Positions 52,561 to 64,000 are shown, counted from the first letter of the stretch. The stretch is 64,000 bases of DNA from Macquaria australasica (GCA_005408345.1 SEMN01001034.1:1-64000), one strand, 5' to 3'. Notes: a model not told the origin generated them from the letters alone. Numbers and translations are program-made.

Positions 52561-54790
52561 CTGTGATGTGTAGAAACATCAGCAGTGTGGAGCTGCATCT
52601 CGTCACATACAGTTGTGACCCAGCACATATGTAAGGCTACCCTAAAGTACCACAACAGTACCAGTGCTATGCATAACCATTTAAAGCTACACCCGCTTAT
52701 GGCTAGCGCTAGCAGCAGCAACATTAGCGAGGGAGAAGCGTAATGTGTCAGTCACTATTAATCTTTATTTCAATAAACCAATACATTCGCAATCTGTGGG
52801 CATTTGTTTATTGGCGAGATTACTACAGTAGTTCCACAAGTTATATCTGAAGTTGACCTTGTATTTCATACTGTTTGAACATGTATAGTGCATCATAGTA
52901 GGCTTGTCAGAGCTTTTGACATGGCCTAACGACTGAAGGTGGACATAACTTTGGTTGTTATTGAACATAGGTATTTAGAGAAGGAAAGACTACCACTATC
53001 CCCACAAGAAAGCAGTTGCTTTGTTACTGCAGTCAAACAGTAGGCTTGTTCTAGATTAACTGCACCTCGCCTGGAAAGTGGACAACATCAGGCGGCAGTA
53101 GTTTTGGTAAACCTCATATCTCAAACCTCCAACATGTCATTAAGGTCAGCCTTTTCAAACTTAAGTGCCCTGACAGAATCACAGGCTGTGATTTTGGTTT
53201 CTTATGACATTTAACTGTACCATTATTTACCCAGAAGACTGTTCTGTAAGTAATGTTCCCTGAAGACTGCCTCAGTCTTCTGAGCGTTGATGGATCATGT
53301 ATAAAGGACCATGCAGCTTCTTAAGAATATGATTTATCAGAAGAAAATGCAGCACAGAAAGCTTGTATTGTGCTGAATTATTCCTGAAGGGATAAGCACT
53401 GTAATCACAGTGCTTGTGGTACTTGCTCTAGTGGGCAACGCTCCGAGCACTTCATGCATTCCAATTTCTCCAGAATACATTAATATTGTCCTGTAGTTCT
53501 CCCATGGTGACAGTGGAAATTATACATTTTTATGAGGAGATCACAGAAGAAGCACAGCACGGAACATGCAGTATTACAGTGCGATGAATTTTCACACTAC
53601 TGCAGATTAAAAGTTAACGTAAAGAGCTGAAGATGGGATGTGACAAGGCCATGTTTGCACTCCTCCACACCACAGAGGCTATTCTGACTTTACTCTTCAA
53701 ATCTGTGATTCACAGATTATGACTGCTCCCTCAAGTACTTCTTTGATCATCCAGCAGCAGAATCAGACCCTGACAGGGCTAATCAGAGATGTTTTCCTGG
53801 GAACAACTGTCCACAAGCAGCTGTACTGAACTGCTATATACATCAGCATCACATTGTGTATTTCTAACTCTTTAATTTAAAGGGAAATCTGCTCAATATA
53901 TTTGAGCTTGAAGGTCTATTATTGTCTGTTTTAATTGTGTTTATTGTTAATGTAATTAAGATCGGGATTCTGCACAGGGTGTTTTATTGTGAAAAATGAC
54001 TGGATGTTCTATGCCGTTCCTATGTCTGACTTCCTGCCCGCTCGATCTGCCCTGTGCAGCTTCACACAACTCCATCAAAAATAGACTAGCCGCATATTTT
54101 AAACGGAGCAGAGCAGTAGTGATGGCATAACCAGTTAATTTTAGTGACTTATTTCCTTAAATCTCGCTCAGTAAAATGAACTACTTTTTTTTGAGTCATT
54201 CGTTCTTTTCTTTCGGGGGGGAAGATGACGATGACAATGACAACTCATTTCTATCCAACACTGAGCCTGTGTAGCTGTCACGTGTAAAATGAACGACTTG
54301 AAGACCAAGACCCAGTCGAGTGGTGAACTACTCATTTCTGTCTGATGACCTTGGGAGACAAGGTGGATTTGCGAGATCATGGGCATACGAGAATCTATGC
54401 GAGGGTTCTGTGTACGACAACAAACCATCGCATCAGCTGCTTACTATAGCCTACTGAGCGTATGCAGCTGTCACACATAGACTTTTGAGTTTTTCGTTGA
54501 CTTTTTATGACTGCCTGGCTTAGCATAGAAAACAGAAATTATTAATTTCTTCTTTTGTTAAGTTTTCACTTTATAGTTAAGTGCGCTGTAGTTGTCTTGT
54601 ACCAAGATCATTATGTCAGTGTGAAATAAAATTTTAAAATCATACTAACTTTCATGACATACTGTTTTAATGTATTTAATGCAGGAATGTTTACAACATA
54701 TTATCTTAGCCACACAGTGTTATATAAATTAAAGTAAGATGGTCTTAGATGACCATCACTCAGTAAATTCTGTAACGCACACTTGATGTG
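52561..54790. other. no gene recognised
   Basis: Only short frames. 53,150-54,050 looks like unique sequence. No element termini were identified. Confidence 0.35.
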
Positions 54791-54841
54791 GGTCTGTGTC
54801 TCTGTGAGCCCCAGAGGTGTTGACAAATAAGGCTGTGGTCA

Positions 54842-55145
54842 ATGACAGGCTGTCTCCAAGGAGATGGTGAACCTTCACCCTTCCACACACTGACCACATC
54901 AACAGCCAGTACACCAGCAGCACCCACCACCATCCAAGCTGCAGTTAGGTCATGGAGGCCACAACAACAAACCTCCTTGGGGAGCTTTATAACAAGGCCA
55001 ATGGATCCATTGAGGCAGAGTAAACTGGATGAGGCTCTTGTCAAAATGATTGCATCCAACTTCCAGCCATTTTCTGTGGTTGATGACAAGGGCTTCAAGG
55101 CATATTAAAAGCTTTTGGACCCATCATACAGCAGAGAGCCGCTTC
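54842..55145 (+). pseudogene. ZBED-type hAT transposase fragment
   Basis: The plus-strand frame reads QTSLGSFITRPMDPLRQSK, then LDEALVKMIASNFQPFSVVD and DKGFKAY, then stop, then KLLDPSYS. This is the conserved N-terminal catalytic-side segment of ZBED/hAT transposases (LDEALxKMIxxDxQPFSxVxDxGFxxF). The BED finger upstream and the RNase H-like catalytic domain downstream are absent. The TAA after GFKAY makes it non-coding. Confidence 0.75.
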
Positions 55146-58100
55146 TGGGACGCTTCTGAAATGCACTGCGGCGCATTTGGTTGAATCACAAGCATTGTCT
55201 AGAGTGGCTGTTATCAGTTCTGGTGGTGGCGTCGCAGCCAGACCGAGGCGGAGCTGTGCCCGGTGGAATCAAGGTGTAAGAAGATTCTTAAAAAAATGTC
55301 CACTTTCTTAGGAAATGTCATGAGGTTTCAACTGTATCTTGTGGCTTTCTTCAACAGATGGAGTTTGGTCAATTATCCCAAATATGGTTCAGGGGTCATC
55401 ATGTTACCTAAGTATGGAACATCTGTCACATAACAGATGGTCGCTGGTGTCAGATGTAAATGTCCTCCTTGATCTTTCTTCGGCAGTCCACTGACTCCCG
55501 GTCCATGTCCTTTGACCCCTTCCCAGTGGATGCTGTGACTGGTAGGGATGGGTATTGTTTTTAGTCTGCTGCAGCCTGAAAACAAATCAAATATGGAAAT
55601 AAAGTGAAAAACAATACACATTGTTATTTGTATTTACTTTTTATGTATGCATTAACTGTGTCATAATTGTATGAAAAACATGTTGAATAACAATTATTTA
55701 GCCTTTTGGTTTTCATAACTGAATGACTTGTTTTTAATTGTGACATGGATATGAGGGGCCTCATCACCGATCTTGTTACATGGATTTTCCATGCTACATT
55801 AAAATCAAATCACATCACAGAAAACAAAGTGAAGAGGTGTATTGCATTTCCATGTTGTCCAGAGGACAGCATAGACCTGCCAGTATTAAATGCAAAAAGC
55901 TGTCATTAGTCATAAGGAGGTGCAAGGAAGCTTTTTCTTTTTAAGAGGAAGACGCATCATCAGTACCAAAATGAAAAACAATCAACTGTCCAATCACAGC
56001 TCTGGGACAGGGCAGTGGGCGGGCCTTATCAGCTAATGATGATACGTTCCTTATTGTCTTCCGACTATGTCATATTTGTGTTAACATGTATAGCAGAAAG
56101 GTTGAAATGCTCTAAAGAGTGGGCTAATCGTGGCAAAGCATAAAAACACAGCTAATGTACGTGTGTGACGGCTGTATTGTATAACAGCTATGGCGTGTAT
56201 TAGCTGTGGTGTGTAAGACCGGTAACACTTGCAACTGACTGCTTCTGACCAAATGTGCTGCTCTGACAGCAGCTGATCCACTCCCACCAGCTCGAGTTGG
56301 CAAATGGTACAACAACTCCACAGGTAAGATTAACTTCAGAAAGTAATGGTCCAATGTTCTTCTGCCTCTAGTCAAGAAGTTTAAATACTAACATTAACTT
56401 CAGCTGCGTGATGGTCCAATGTTCTTCCTGCTGACAAAATGAAGTAAACACTCTTCTTAAAAAGGTACACGGTGCATTTTCAAATGCTGTGTGCATGTAT
56501 TGAGTCACTGCTCTGTACTCCCTGGCACGAAGTACCCCTTAGACCTGCTGCACCTTCCTCTCTCTACCCTCCTCCTCACTGACAGATGTTGTGCTATGTG
56601 TAGGAGGGGCCTCACCACTGATCTTTGATGTTGTAAGTGATGGTTAGAGTTCAAATCAAGATACTGTTCTCCAAAAGAAAACAAAAAAACTATTAATTAT
56701 CCTGTAAATTTTACCTTATTTTATTTGGCAGAAGAAATGAAGGAATAAAGCCTTTCTAATGGCCCTAACACTAACAGTGTACACAGCTTTATTTATAGCT
56801 GACTGGCTGCAATCAGCTGCCTGCTCAGGGTCGGCAGTAGCTTTTACCTCAGTCACAGGCTGTTAGACAGCTCATCAATGTGACTGACAGCTGCAGTGGC
56901 TGGAGCCAGACCAACTGAGGGGGTGGAAGGCGGGACAAACAATACAGTTCTTCAAGGCCCCAAGCTGCACATTAACAGCTTCAAATGCAGGTTTGTTTGT
57001 TTTTTAAATCATAATAGAAAATACCAAAGGATAACTTAAAGAAAGAGCATCTTTAATAAAGAATAAAGGGGAGATATAATGTTTGACTATAGCCCACAGT
57101 TTAGACCATAACTTTTTTTCACTGACATCTATTACAAAAACATCCACTACACATTTTTCACCTGTGGACTGCTGCTTCCCTCTGAAAATACATTTCTGCT
57201 TCAATTTGTGCCTTTTTGGCTCAGGTGTAAAATTTCGTCTTCTCTCCAGATCTCAAATTCTGTGTGAGCTCCACAAACAGAGAGATTGAACTATACAGGA
57301 TATTTCCTTCTGTCCCCATTTTAAGGTACCTGTTGGAGTATTTTATGAACTGTAAGAGTTGTTAAAAAACAGTAAAAACTACTAAAAGTGTGTAAAAAAA
57401 AAAAACTGAACAACGCAGTTATTTATTTTTTACATTTTTGTTCCACAAGCAAGATGTAGGGAGGATGGTGGGTCTACAAAGTGCAGGACAACAAAGACTG
57501 AGATTCAGATGAACAAAGGAAGACAGAAATGAAATAAAATAACCCCCCCACCGCCACCCTCCCACCCCTCAGTTGGTCTACTTTGACAAGATGAATAACT
57601 GTTATGTAGAATATATAGTATAGCTAGTATACATAATTAAACATGTTCAGTAGTTACAAACTTAATTTGGAGGACTTTCATACTTCCAAGCGATTCAATT
57701 ATTTAAAAGCAAAAGACTGTCAATACACCGACACGAAGTAGACATATACAAGATGTATGGAAGGGAGACAAATATAACATTAAGTATATATTTGGAATTT
57801 GATTCACTACAACACATTATGGTGGCCAACAATATTTGATGTCACTGTGTTAGGAGCCTCTCTGTGATTTACATTTATTTACAATATATACTTTTGCTGC
57901 ACCAAATACAGGGATGAGGATAAACAGTGACAATAGTTTGAAGGCTCTCTGGGAAACATGTTTTGGTCCTGACAGTAAACACTCGAAGACGAGGCCAAAC
58001 ATTGTGACATTATAAAGGAAATGCAATCTGTGTGGCTAAACATGGCCTTGTCATAGACAGAAAAATGTAGGAATGATTATAAAAAATAGAATGCAGGTAA

Positions 58101-58434
58101 GCACCAAATAGTGAACAGAGCCTTACCGAGGTTTATCAATCTCACCTCAGCTATATACTAGGTAGGTAACAGAATATAAGGGTAACCAGTTTGGCCTCCT
58201 GGTGGTGTTTAACTTTGGTAATGGGATTTTTTTTTATACTTTGAGTTTTATTCACCTTTACCTTGTATATATTTTTTATTAGTTTTTATGTATAACTACC
58301 GCTGGCATACACCATCGGTTCCTACAGGAACATTAAGGGACAAAAATAGGATATAATAACTGCTATCTGCTTAACTTGTTACAGTCATGTTTTATCTAAT
58401 GACAACAAGATAGTCATGTTGAGATCACAACATA
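55146..58434. other. no gene recognised
   Basis: 55,138-55,290 is GC-richer with GGGACGCTTCTG and GGAATCAAGGTGTAAG boxes like a fish MITE, without confirmed termini. 57,541-57,580 is a C-rich run. The remainder is AT-rich without coding signal. Confidence 0.35.
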
Positions 58435-58679
58435 TCATAACTTGTTTGTGATTATAATATCACAAATCCATCCAATGAAAACCATGTAACTCCAAATATG
58501 GTGAATTTTTTTTTCAAATAAACTTACAGAATTACAGAAGTATTCCTGTGGACATTTTAAAACCCATTGAATTATCTGAAAAATGCATTTCATAATGATG
58601 AAAACAGATATGGTTTTATTAACTGATGAAAAGTTGATGTTGTTGAAGTGATGAAAAGATACGTTTTTTACTGGACAGT

Positions 58680-58818
58680 GACAAAAATGTAAAAATAACT
58701 CGTCTAATAATTGTTGAGCTTGTTCATGGTTGACCTTAGGGAAAAGAGCTTTCAGCTGCATCTCATAGCCTTCATAAGTGAATGCCGTTGGTTCAGTTGA
58801 CGTGATGCATGACAACAA
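58680..58818 (-). other. open segment of unknown family
   Basis: The minus-strand frame starts LLSCITSTEPTAFTYEGYEM and continues QLKALFPKVNHEQAQQLLDE and LFLHFCHCP, after which it becomes AT-rich and low quality. The segment has normal protein-like composition. No domain recognised. It might be an exon or a transposase fragment. Confidence 0.3.
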
Positions 58819-58915
58819 GTTGTAGGGACCAGTATATTAACCAGCATGTCTAGGGGCCACTCCAGGCCAGTGGGTACAGAGTGAATGAAGATAATCCCAC
58901 CCTGAATTAAGACCA

Positions 58916-59285
58916 GTGCTGTGTCTCAATTCGTGTACTTCTGTACTTACTTACTTGCTATGTTAAGTGCATACGTGCGTTCACACTAACACATATGGTA
59001 AAACACAGTGCACTCTGAGTACCCGGATGATGTACTCATAATGGTCAGAAAGTTGAGTGTGGAACGCTGCACATTTCTCATCCTCAATGGTCGCCATCTT
59101 GGCTATGTAGCGGATGAAAACGTATGAAAATGGCAGCCGCGGTTGCGATTGTTACGGCTAAAAGTAAAACCATGTTCATTTTTATTCATTTTTAATAAAA
59201 CTGAATTTAAGTCAAGTGAGCAAACAAGCTGGCAGATATTATGGCGTGTAGCAATCGCGGCCATCATTTCCGGTTAGTGAATAAC
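58916..59285. repeat. MITE-like repeat (GTGTCTCAATTCGTGTAC)
   Basis: It begins GTGCTGTGTCTCAATTCGTG and contains ACTTCTGTACTTACTTAC, a start typical of fish DNA-transposon MITEs. The right terminus was not located, so extent is approximate. Downstream (59,290-59,499) a 69-codon frame is unassigned. Confidence 0.4.
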
Positions 59286-59689
59286 AGCCGTGTTCGATTT
59301 GAGACAACACGAGTTCCCCTATCTATTCTGGATCATTTTGGTTGCAGTGAGAGTTTTTAGGAAGCCAGATGACAGATTAGGCTTGCTTGTTAAAGCCTAC
59401 AAATGTGCTTCCCTGATACAGATGGCAAGACCAAATGAGGCAGCCGTTGTGGGTGCTGTGCTAATCTTTGTGTTATTGTTCTACCATGGCTCTGATTAAA
59501 TCAGACAGAAGCCTCATATTAGCTTCAGCCGAACGAAGACTGTGGATTTTGTCCTCCATTTCCTACATGGAAATGGCTTTAAGAAGGGATCTCTTTGTGG
59601 CCAGTATGGACAAGAGACACAATTACAGCCACTAATGACGCTTTTCAAAAAACATATGGGCATGTAGGTATTGTTGTAATATAGACTTG
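59286..59689. other. unassigned; short open frame
   Basis: A 69-codon plus-strand frame (59,290-59,499, ending FVLLFYHGSD) is hydrophobic at its end. Nothing identifies it as a gene. Confidence 0.3.
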
Positions 59690-60250
59690 AAACAGGTCCT
59701 CCACATTAAGTGTTGTAACTGCCCTTTAGAACGACACAGAAGCATTTTCTGATCTGACGCCTCTATTAACAGGACACCATCTTTTGTCTGTGCCTTCCAA
59801 AACTGTTACTAATCACTATTGAAAAATAAATTGGTTTTACAATGTGACAACACAATAGTTAAGGTTTGGTTAGGTTTTGACACAAAAACAACTTGGTTAG
59901 GTTTAGGGAAAGACCGTGGTTTAGGTTAAAATAAGTACTTAAGGCTAGTGAAACATCATCTTTTGGGAAAATTGGGTAAATTCATTAATGACTACTGAAA
60001 ATGACTACTTCAGTAAGGAAGACCTTCGTCGTTATGGTCACAATAATAAACAGTTAGTTAAGGTTATGGAACAATTGTGGTCATGCAAAAAAAAAAGCAA
60101 CATTGACTGTCGGTTGGAAACAGGAAACAAAGAGCAGTCTCCTGTGTTAAAGTCACACATGCAGGCTTTGTCACTATAACAATGTCACCTTACTTCCCCT
60201 TTTGCTCCCATCATAATTCCTGTCACTGGGGGCCAAAGGAATCATTAGTG
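59690..60250. repeat. longest copy of the GGTTAGGTTTAGG dispersed repeat
   Basis: Boxes in order are GGTTTGGTTAGG, GACACAAAAACAACTTGG, TTAGGTTTAGGGAAAGACCG, AAAATAAGTACTTAAGG, AACATTGACTGTCGGTTG, GTGTTAAAGTCACACATGC and CACTGGGGGCCAAAGGAATC. Parts recur at about 3,520, 34,735, 36,640, 40,430 and 41,520. No coding capacity. Confidence 0.65.
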
Positions 60251-60383
60251 TGCATTCTGACTGTTGGGAGTATATTTACTTAGGCATATAGGCATTTCGC
60301 TGCTTGACTGTGCTCTGTTTGCTGTCCATCCATTCCATCCATTTTATTCCGCTTATCCGGGGCCGGGTCACGGTGGCAGCAGG

Positions 60384-60894
60384 TTAAGCAGGGTTGTCCA
60401 GACGTCCCTCTCCCCGGCAACGCTTTCCAGCTCCTCCTGGGGGACTCATCCCAGCCGCTTCACACTCGGCTGCAAACTGTCCCAGTGCATGCTGAAGGTC
60501 ACAGCCCGATAAAGCCAACAGAACCACATCATCCGCAAAGAGCAGAGATGCTATTCTGAGGCCACCAAACCGGACACTCTCCTCCCCCCGGCTGCGCCTT
60601 GAAATCCTGTCCATGAATATCACAAACAGAATTGGTGACAAGGGGCAGCCCTGGCGGAGTCCAACACCCACTTGAAACGTGTTTGACTTTGTGCCGAGAA
60701 TGCGGACACAGCACTCACTTTGGTTATATAGTAGCAGCGACCCCGGTACCCCATACTCCCGCAGTACCCCCCACAGGACCCCCCGGGGGACACGGTCGAA
60801 AGCCTTCTCCAAGTCGACAAAACACATGTAGACTGGATGGGCAAACTCCCATGAACCCCCCAGCAGCCCTGCAAGAGTAAAGAGCTGGTCCACT
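60384..60894 (-). pseudogene. RTE LINE RT, catalytic half
   Basis: A 169-codon frame holds YMCFVDLEKAFDRVPRGVLW (first catalytic Asp), VGVGLRQGCPLSPILFVIFM (the RQG turn), RFGGLRIASLLFADDVVLLA (FADD box) and DLQHALGQFAAECEAAGM. The 3' remainder after this is missing, consistent with internal deletion near 60,400. It is separated from the RT N-terminal half by the solo LTR. RT residues of the active site are intact. Confidence 0.92.
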
Positions 60895-60899
60895 GTGCC

Positions 60900-61514
60900 T
60901 GTTGTGTCTCGTCAACGTTGTAAAGTTTGTCTTGTCCTGTTTCTAGTCTTATGTTGAAATCACTCATGTCCAGTCTTGTCGTGCACTTCCTGTTTTATTT
61001 TGTAGTAACTTGTTCCTCTCGTTTCAGACCCTGACTTCCTCCCTTTGTGTGGTTTTCCCGCCATTGTGATTGTCTACCCCGCCCCTGATTGTGTTCACCT
61101 GTTCTCCCCTACCTCATGTATAAATAGTCTGCGTCTCCCCTTGTCCTGTGCCAGTTCGTCTTGTTTTTGTTTGTCAACAGACCCAAACCAAGCGTACCAG
61201 CGAATTCCCTTCATGTCAGGTTCTATCATAGTTCATGTTTCTTGATCCTCCTAGAGAGTGTTTTTTGCTTTGTACTTTGTATTACCTCGTTAAGAGAGTT
61301 TGTGTTACTTTTTGTCTTTTTCCTCCTTGTGAGAGTTTTTAGTTCGTACTTTGATTATCCTCTTCATGAGTGTTTTTTGTTGTACTTTGATTATCCTCGT
61401 TGTGAGCGCTTTTGTTTGTTTTTGGACATCTCAGTAAAGCTGTTGTGAAACTTAAGCCCTGGTCTCATGAGTCGTGCATTTGAGTCCGCCAGTCCTGTGT
61501 CGAAGTTCGTGACA
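60900..61514 (+). repeat. 615-bp solo LTR within the RTE LINE
   Basis: It begins TGTTGTGTCTCG and ends GTTCGTGACA (TG...CA). GTGCC directly precedes (60,895-60,899) and follows it (61,515-61,519), a 5-bp target duplication. On the plus strand it has a CCTACCTCATGTATAAATAG promoter-like box near 61,120. A solo LTR is left when the two LTRs of an element recombine. The parent family was not recognised. Confidence 0.9.
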
Positions 61515-62001
61515 GTGCCACAGCCAGGACAGAATCCACATTGCTCCTTCTGGATCCGAGGTTCGACAATCGGTCGTAGTCTCCTTTCCAACACCCTGGA
61601 ATAAACTTTCCCGGGGAGGCTGAGCAGTGTGATGCCACGGTAATTGGAGCACACCCTCCGGTCCCCCTTTTTGAAGACGGGAACCACCACTCCACAGGCA
61701 CTGTCCCCAACCTCCATGCGACACTGAATAGGCGTGTCAGCCAAGACAGCCCAACAATGTCCAGAGCCTTCAGCATCTCAGGGCGAATCTCATCCTCACC
61801 TGGCGCCTTGCCACCAAGAAGCTCTTTGACTACCTTGGAGATTTCTGCCAGGGATATGGGTGAGTCTTCAAACTCTGCCTCCTCCACTGAGGACATGTTG
61901 GTCGGGTTGAGGAGTTCCTCAAAGTGCTCTTTCCACCGCTCGACAACATCCCCAGTCCGGGTTAGCAGCTCTCCTCCCCTGCTGAACACGGCCTGGGCCA
62001 A
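61515..62001 (-). pseudogene. RTE LINE RT, N-terminal half
   Basis: The minus-strand frame gives AQAVFSRGGELLTRTGDVVE, RWKEHFEELLNP, ISKVVKELLGGKAPGEDEIR (the GKAPG block) and LTRLFSVAWRLGTVPVEWW. After frame changes it gives KKGDRRVCSNYRGITLLSLP, GKVYSRVLERRLRPIVEPRI and EQCGFCPGC. Those are standard RTE RT blocks. It ends at the solo LTR; the next codons are at 60,894. Confidence 0.9.
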
Positions 62002-62167
62002 GCCCCGCTTTCCCTTCCTGAGTCATCTAACGGTTTGCCAGAACTTTCTTGAGGCCAACCGAAAGTCCTTCTCCATAGCCTCCCCGAACTCCTCCCACAC
62101 CCGGGTTTTTGCTTTGGTGACCACCGAGGCCGCCGTCCTTCTGGCCTTCCGGTACCTGTCCGCTGCT

Positions 62168-63030
62168 TCAGGGAGACCTCTGGGCTAGCCAAGCCCGAAA
62201 AGCCTCCTTCTTCAGCTTAATGGCTTCCTTCACCGCCGGTGTCCACCAGCGGGTTCTAAGGTTGCCGCCTCGACAGGCACCGACGACCTTTGGACCACAG
62301 CTCCTAGCGGCCGCCTCAGCAATGGAGGCTTTGAACATGGCCCACTCTGTTTCCATGTCCCCAACCTCCCCTGGGATGCATGAGAAGTTCTTCCAGAGGT
62401 GGGAGTTGAAGGTCTCGCGGACAGGGCCCTCCGCCAGATGTTCCCAGGTCACCCTCACTACACGTTTAGGTTTGCCAGGTCTGTCCGGCAGCCGTCCCTG
62501 CCATCTTATCCAACTCACCACCAAGTGGTGATCAGTTGACAGCTCTACCCCTCTCTTCACCCGAGTGTCCAAGACATACAGCCGCAGATCTGACGATACA
62601 ACCACAAAGTCGATCATCGACCTGCAGCCTAAGGTGTTCTGGTACCAAGTACACTTATGAACCACCCTATGCTCAAACATGGTGTTTGTTATGGCCAGTC
62701 CATGGCTAGCACAGAAGTCCAACAACAAAGCACCACTCGGGTTCAGATCGGGGAGGCCATTCCTCCCAATCACCCCCCTCCAGGTTTCACCATCATTGCC
62801 CACATGGGCGTTGAAGTCTCCCAGCAGAACTATGGAGTCTCCAGGTGGTATCCCTTCCAGGACGCCACCCAGGAACTCCCATGAAGGCCGGGTACTCTGA
62901 ACTGCTGTTTGGTGCATAAGCACAAACAGTCAGAGCCTTCCTCTCAGCAACTTTCAGTCGCATCGAGGCGACCCTCTCGTTCCCCGGGGAAAACTCTTCC
63001 CCGCCAGAGAGCTGACGTTCCACGTCCCTA
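62168..63030 (-). pseudogene. RTE LINE apurinic endonuclease
   Basis: The minus-strand frames first give ALTVCAYAPNSSSEYPAF. After a shift near 62,900 a 251-codon frame holds GDSIVLLGDFNAHVGNDGET (GDFN box), GRNGLPDLNPSGALLLDFC, RSMIDFVVVSSDLRLYVLD and VELSTDHHLVVSWIRW (TDHH box). It continues into the linker to FRAWLAQRSP. This nuclease makes the target nick. One frameshift within it and one after it disable the copy. Confidence 0.92.
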
Positions 63031-63443
63031 AAACCAGTCTGTGACGCCAGGAGGTCGGCACGCCCAGGTCCCTGCCCTTGCCTGCCGCCTGGCTTCAACT
63101 GCACCCAACCCCGATGCCTATCCCTGCAGGTGGTGGGCCCACAGGGTGGCGGCTCCATGATGATTTTTCGGGCCCAGCCACCAGTCGTGCTCCCCTCCCG
63201 GGTCTGGCTCCAGGAGTGGGCCCCGGTATCCCTCCTCCGGGTGAGGTGCTCCAGCTCTGCATGGTCCGATTCATCGTGGGTTTGTGAATCGCTCTTAGTC
63301 TGTCCCCTCCCCTGGGACCAATTTGCCTTGGGAGACCCTACCAGGGGCCAGTGCCCCGGACAACACAGCTCCCAGGGTCACAGGGGCACACAAACCCCTC
63401 CACCACGTTAAGGTGGCAATTCATGGAGGGGTCTGTTTGCTGT

Positions 63444-63756
63444 GTTAGGTTAAATTGTTTTGCCTAAATTGTGTGCTGTTCTTGTGGTGTCAGTTGATCT
63501 AGTTTAGTCTCCTGCTCCGGCTTTCTCTGTTGTATTGAATTTTTAAAATTGTGCTGTGTCTATCAGTTAGCTCATTTTTATATTACGCTATATTCTGTTT
63601 TAACTGCCAGTAAACTTCCTGCAAGATGAAGTTCATCTCTGGCTACGCCTCCTTGTGGGAGGAGACTCACGGAGACTTAGATCATACCAGAGAACACCTC
63701 CACCCCTGCAGCCCTCTCCTCAGCCTACTTTTTCACCCATACATTCAGACCCGCCG
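63444..63756. other. no gene recognised
   Basis: Spacer between the RTE target duplication and the next LINE fragment. It possibly includes the eroded endonuclease of that LINE (63,626-63,756), but nothing is diagnostic. Confidence 0.35.
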
Positions 63757-64000
63757 GGAGAGGGGGAACTGCTCTACCACTGCCCTCTCTGCAGCTCCTC
63801 TTTACGTCTCTGACCACTTCTTCATATTTTACTCTCTCCCCCTCTCTCAAACCTCTCTCTTCTAAACATACTGTCCCTATCCACTGCAACCTTCGCTCTG
63901 TCTCCCTCCTCTCTTGCCTCATCTGTCCTATCAGCTCTCCTCTCACCTGACCTTTTCTCACTCATGCCTCCTGACTCTGCCACAGATACTCTCCTCTCTA
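63757..64000 (+). pseudogene. LINE endonuclease end, running off the window
   Basis: The plus-strand frame NCSTTALSAAPLYVSDHFFI, then FYSLPLSQTS, contains the SDHxxI box that ends LINE endonucleases. Further on, in another frame, CHRYSPL-type sequence (Ser/Leu-rich, CCACAGATACTCTCCTCTC) matches the linker that follows in L2/CR1-type LINEs. The element continues beyond 64,000. Confidence 0.55.

Larger units (their letters stand above)
60326..63431 (-). mobile_element. RTE-clade LINE (Rex3/RTE-like), nearly full span
   Basis: Minus strand, flanked by a 12-bp target duplication TCTGTTTGCTGT (60,314-60,325 and 63,432-63,443). The 5' end carries CCACCTTAACGTGGTGGAGG. The 3' end is the CTTATCCGGGGCCGGGTCAC box with an ATCCATTCCATCC tail, typical of fish RTE elements. 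It encodes an APE endonuclease and RT but is broken by frameshifts and by a solo LTR at 60,900. Confidence 0.93.

Noticed and set aside
59870..59920. Telomere-like TTAGG/TTTAGG motifs
   Set aside because: Only one or two units occur per site, within a dispersed repeat that recurs at several places; no (TTAGGG)n array.
1..64000. tRNA, rRNA or snRNA genes
   Set aside because: No cloverleaf with A and B boxes or conserved rRNA segment was recognised by eye on either strand. A covariance-model scan would be needed to exclude small ones.

Overview
The window looks like an intron-bearing, transposon-rich euchromatic stretch of a teleost (ray-finned) fish genome. The case for a fish rests on the resident repeats: L2/Maui-type LINEs ending in a (TTGAA)n tail, Rex1-like and RTE/Rex3-like LINEs, Gmr1-type Ty3/Gypsy elements, hAT and piggyBac remnants, a G2E3-like HECT gene and a KMT5A-like SET gene of the kinds that are multicopy in fishes. 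No rRNA, tRNA, CRISPR or bacterial signal was seen, and I found no intact single-copy protein-coding gene.

Layout. 1-11 kb: decayed LINE 3' ends, a hAT transposase remnant (2.1-2.5 kb), a 350-bp hAT MITE with 8-bp target duplication (6.0-6.3 kb) and a Rex1-like LINE on the minus strand (6.7-8.0 kb). 11.1-17.3 kb: the only host-like gene material, minus strand: a SET-domain module (16.2-17.3 kb), a duplicated small exon (15.8 and 15.0 kb) and a HECT domain (11.1-13.3 kb), with recognisable splice sites but with frameshifts and a stop. 17.8-18.3 kb: a 175-bp tandem repeat. 20.8-21.7 and 22.6-23.0 kb: two non-autonomous DNA transposons.

23.0-33.6 kb is the centrepiece: one minus-strand L2 LINE of about 3.1 kb has been split into four pieces by three later insertions. 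These are a Rex1-like LINE (23.77-26.42 kb), a plus-strand L2 3'-end fragment with 8-bp target duplication (27.70-28.07 kb) and a 4.4-kb Gmr1-type Ty3/Gypsy element with 4-bp target duplication (29.09-33.50 kb). The L2 reading frame can be followed across every junction. The Gypsy element has the pol order protease-integrase-RT-RNaseH (Ty1/copia-like), and one of its LTRs has been replaced by a perfect palindrome.

35-46 kb: unidentified ORFs, a comparatively fresh plus-strand L2 (36.9-39.3 kb) followed directly by a second L2 3' end, LINE fragments and a piggyBac 3' remnant ending at TTAA. 46.7-49.4 kb: a second, older Gmr1-type element (plus strand) with the same integrase-before-RT order, carrying a 311-bp solo LTR. 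50.8-52.5 kb: a repeated sequence present once with and once without a GT-AG intron. 54.8-55.1 kb: ZBED-type hAT transposase fragment. 60.3-63.4 kb: nearly full-span RTE LINE with 12-bp target duplications, itself split by a 615-bp solo LTR with 5-bp target duplication. The right edge runs into another LINE.

As a whole the region is a record of successive transposition into a gene-poor interval. The elements do not act together as a system. I did not find convincing evidence of a new multi-gene system. The most unusual items are the nested stack, the shared pol order of the two Gypsy copies, the collinear SET/HECT module and the intron presence/absence pair.
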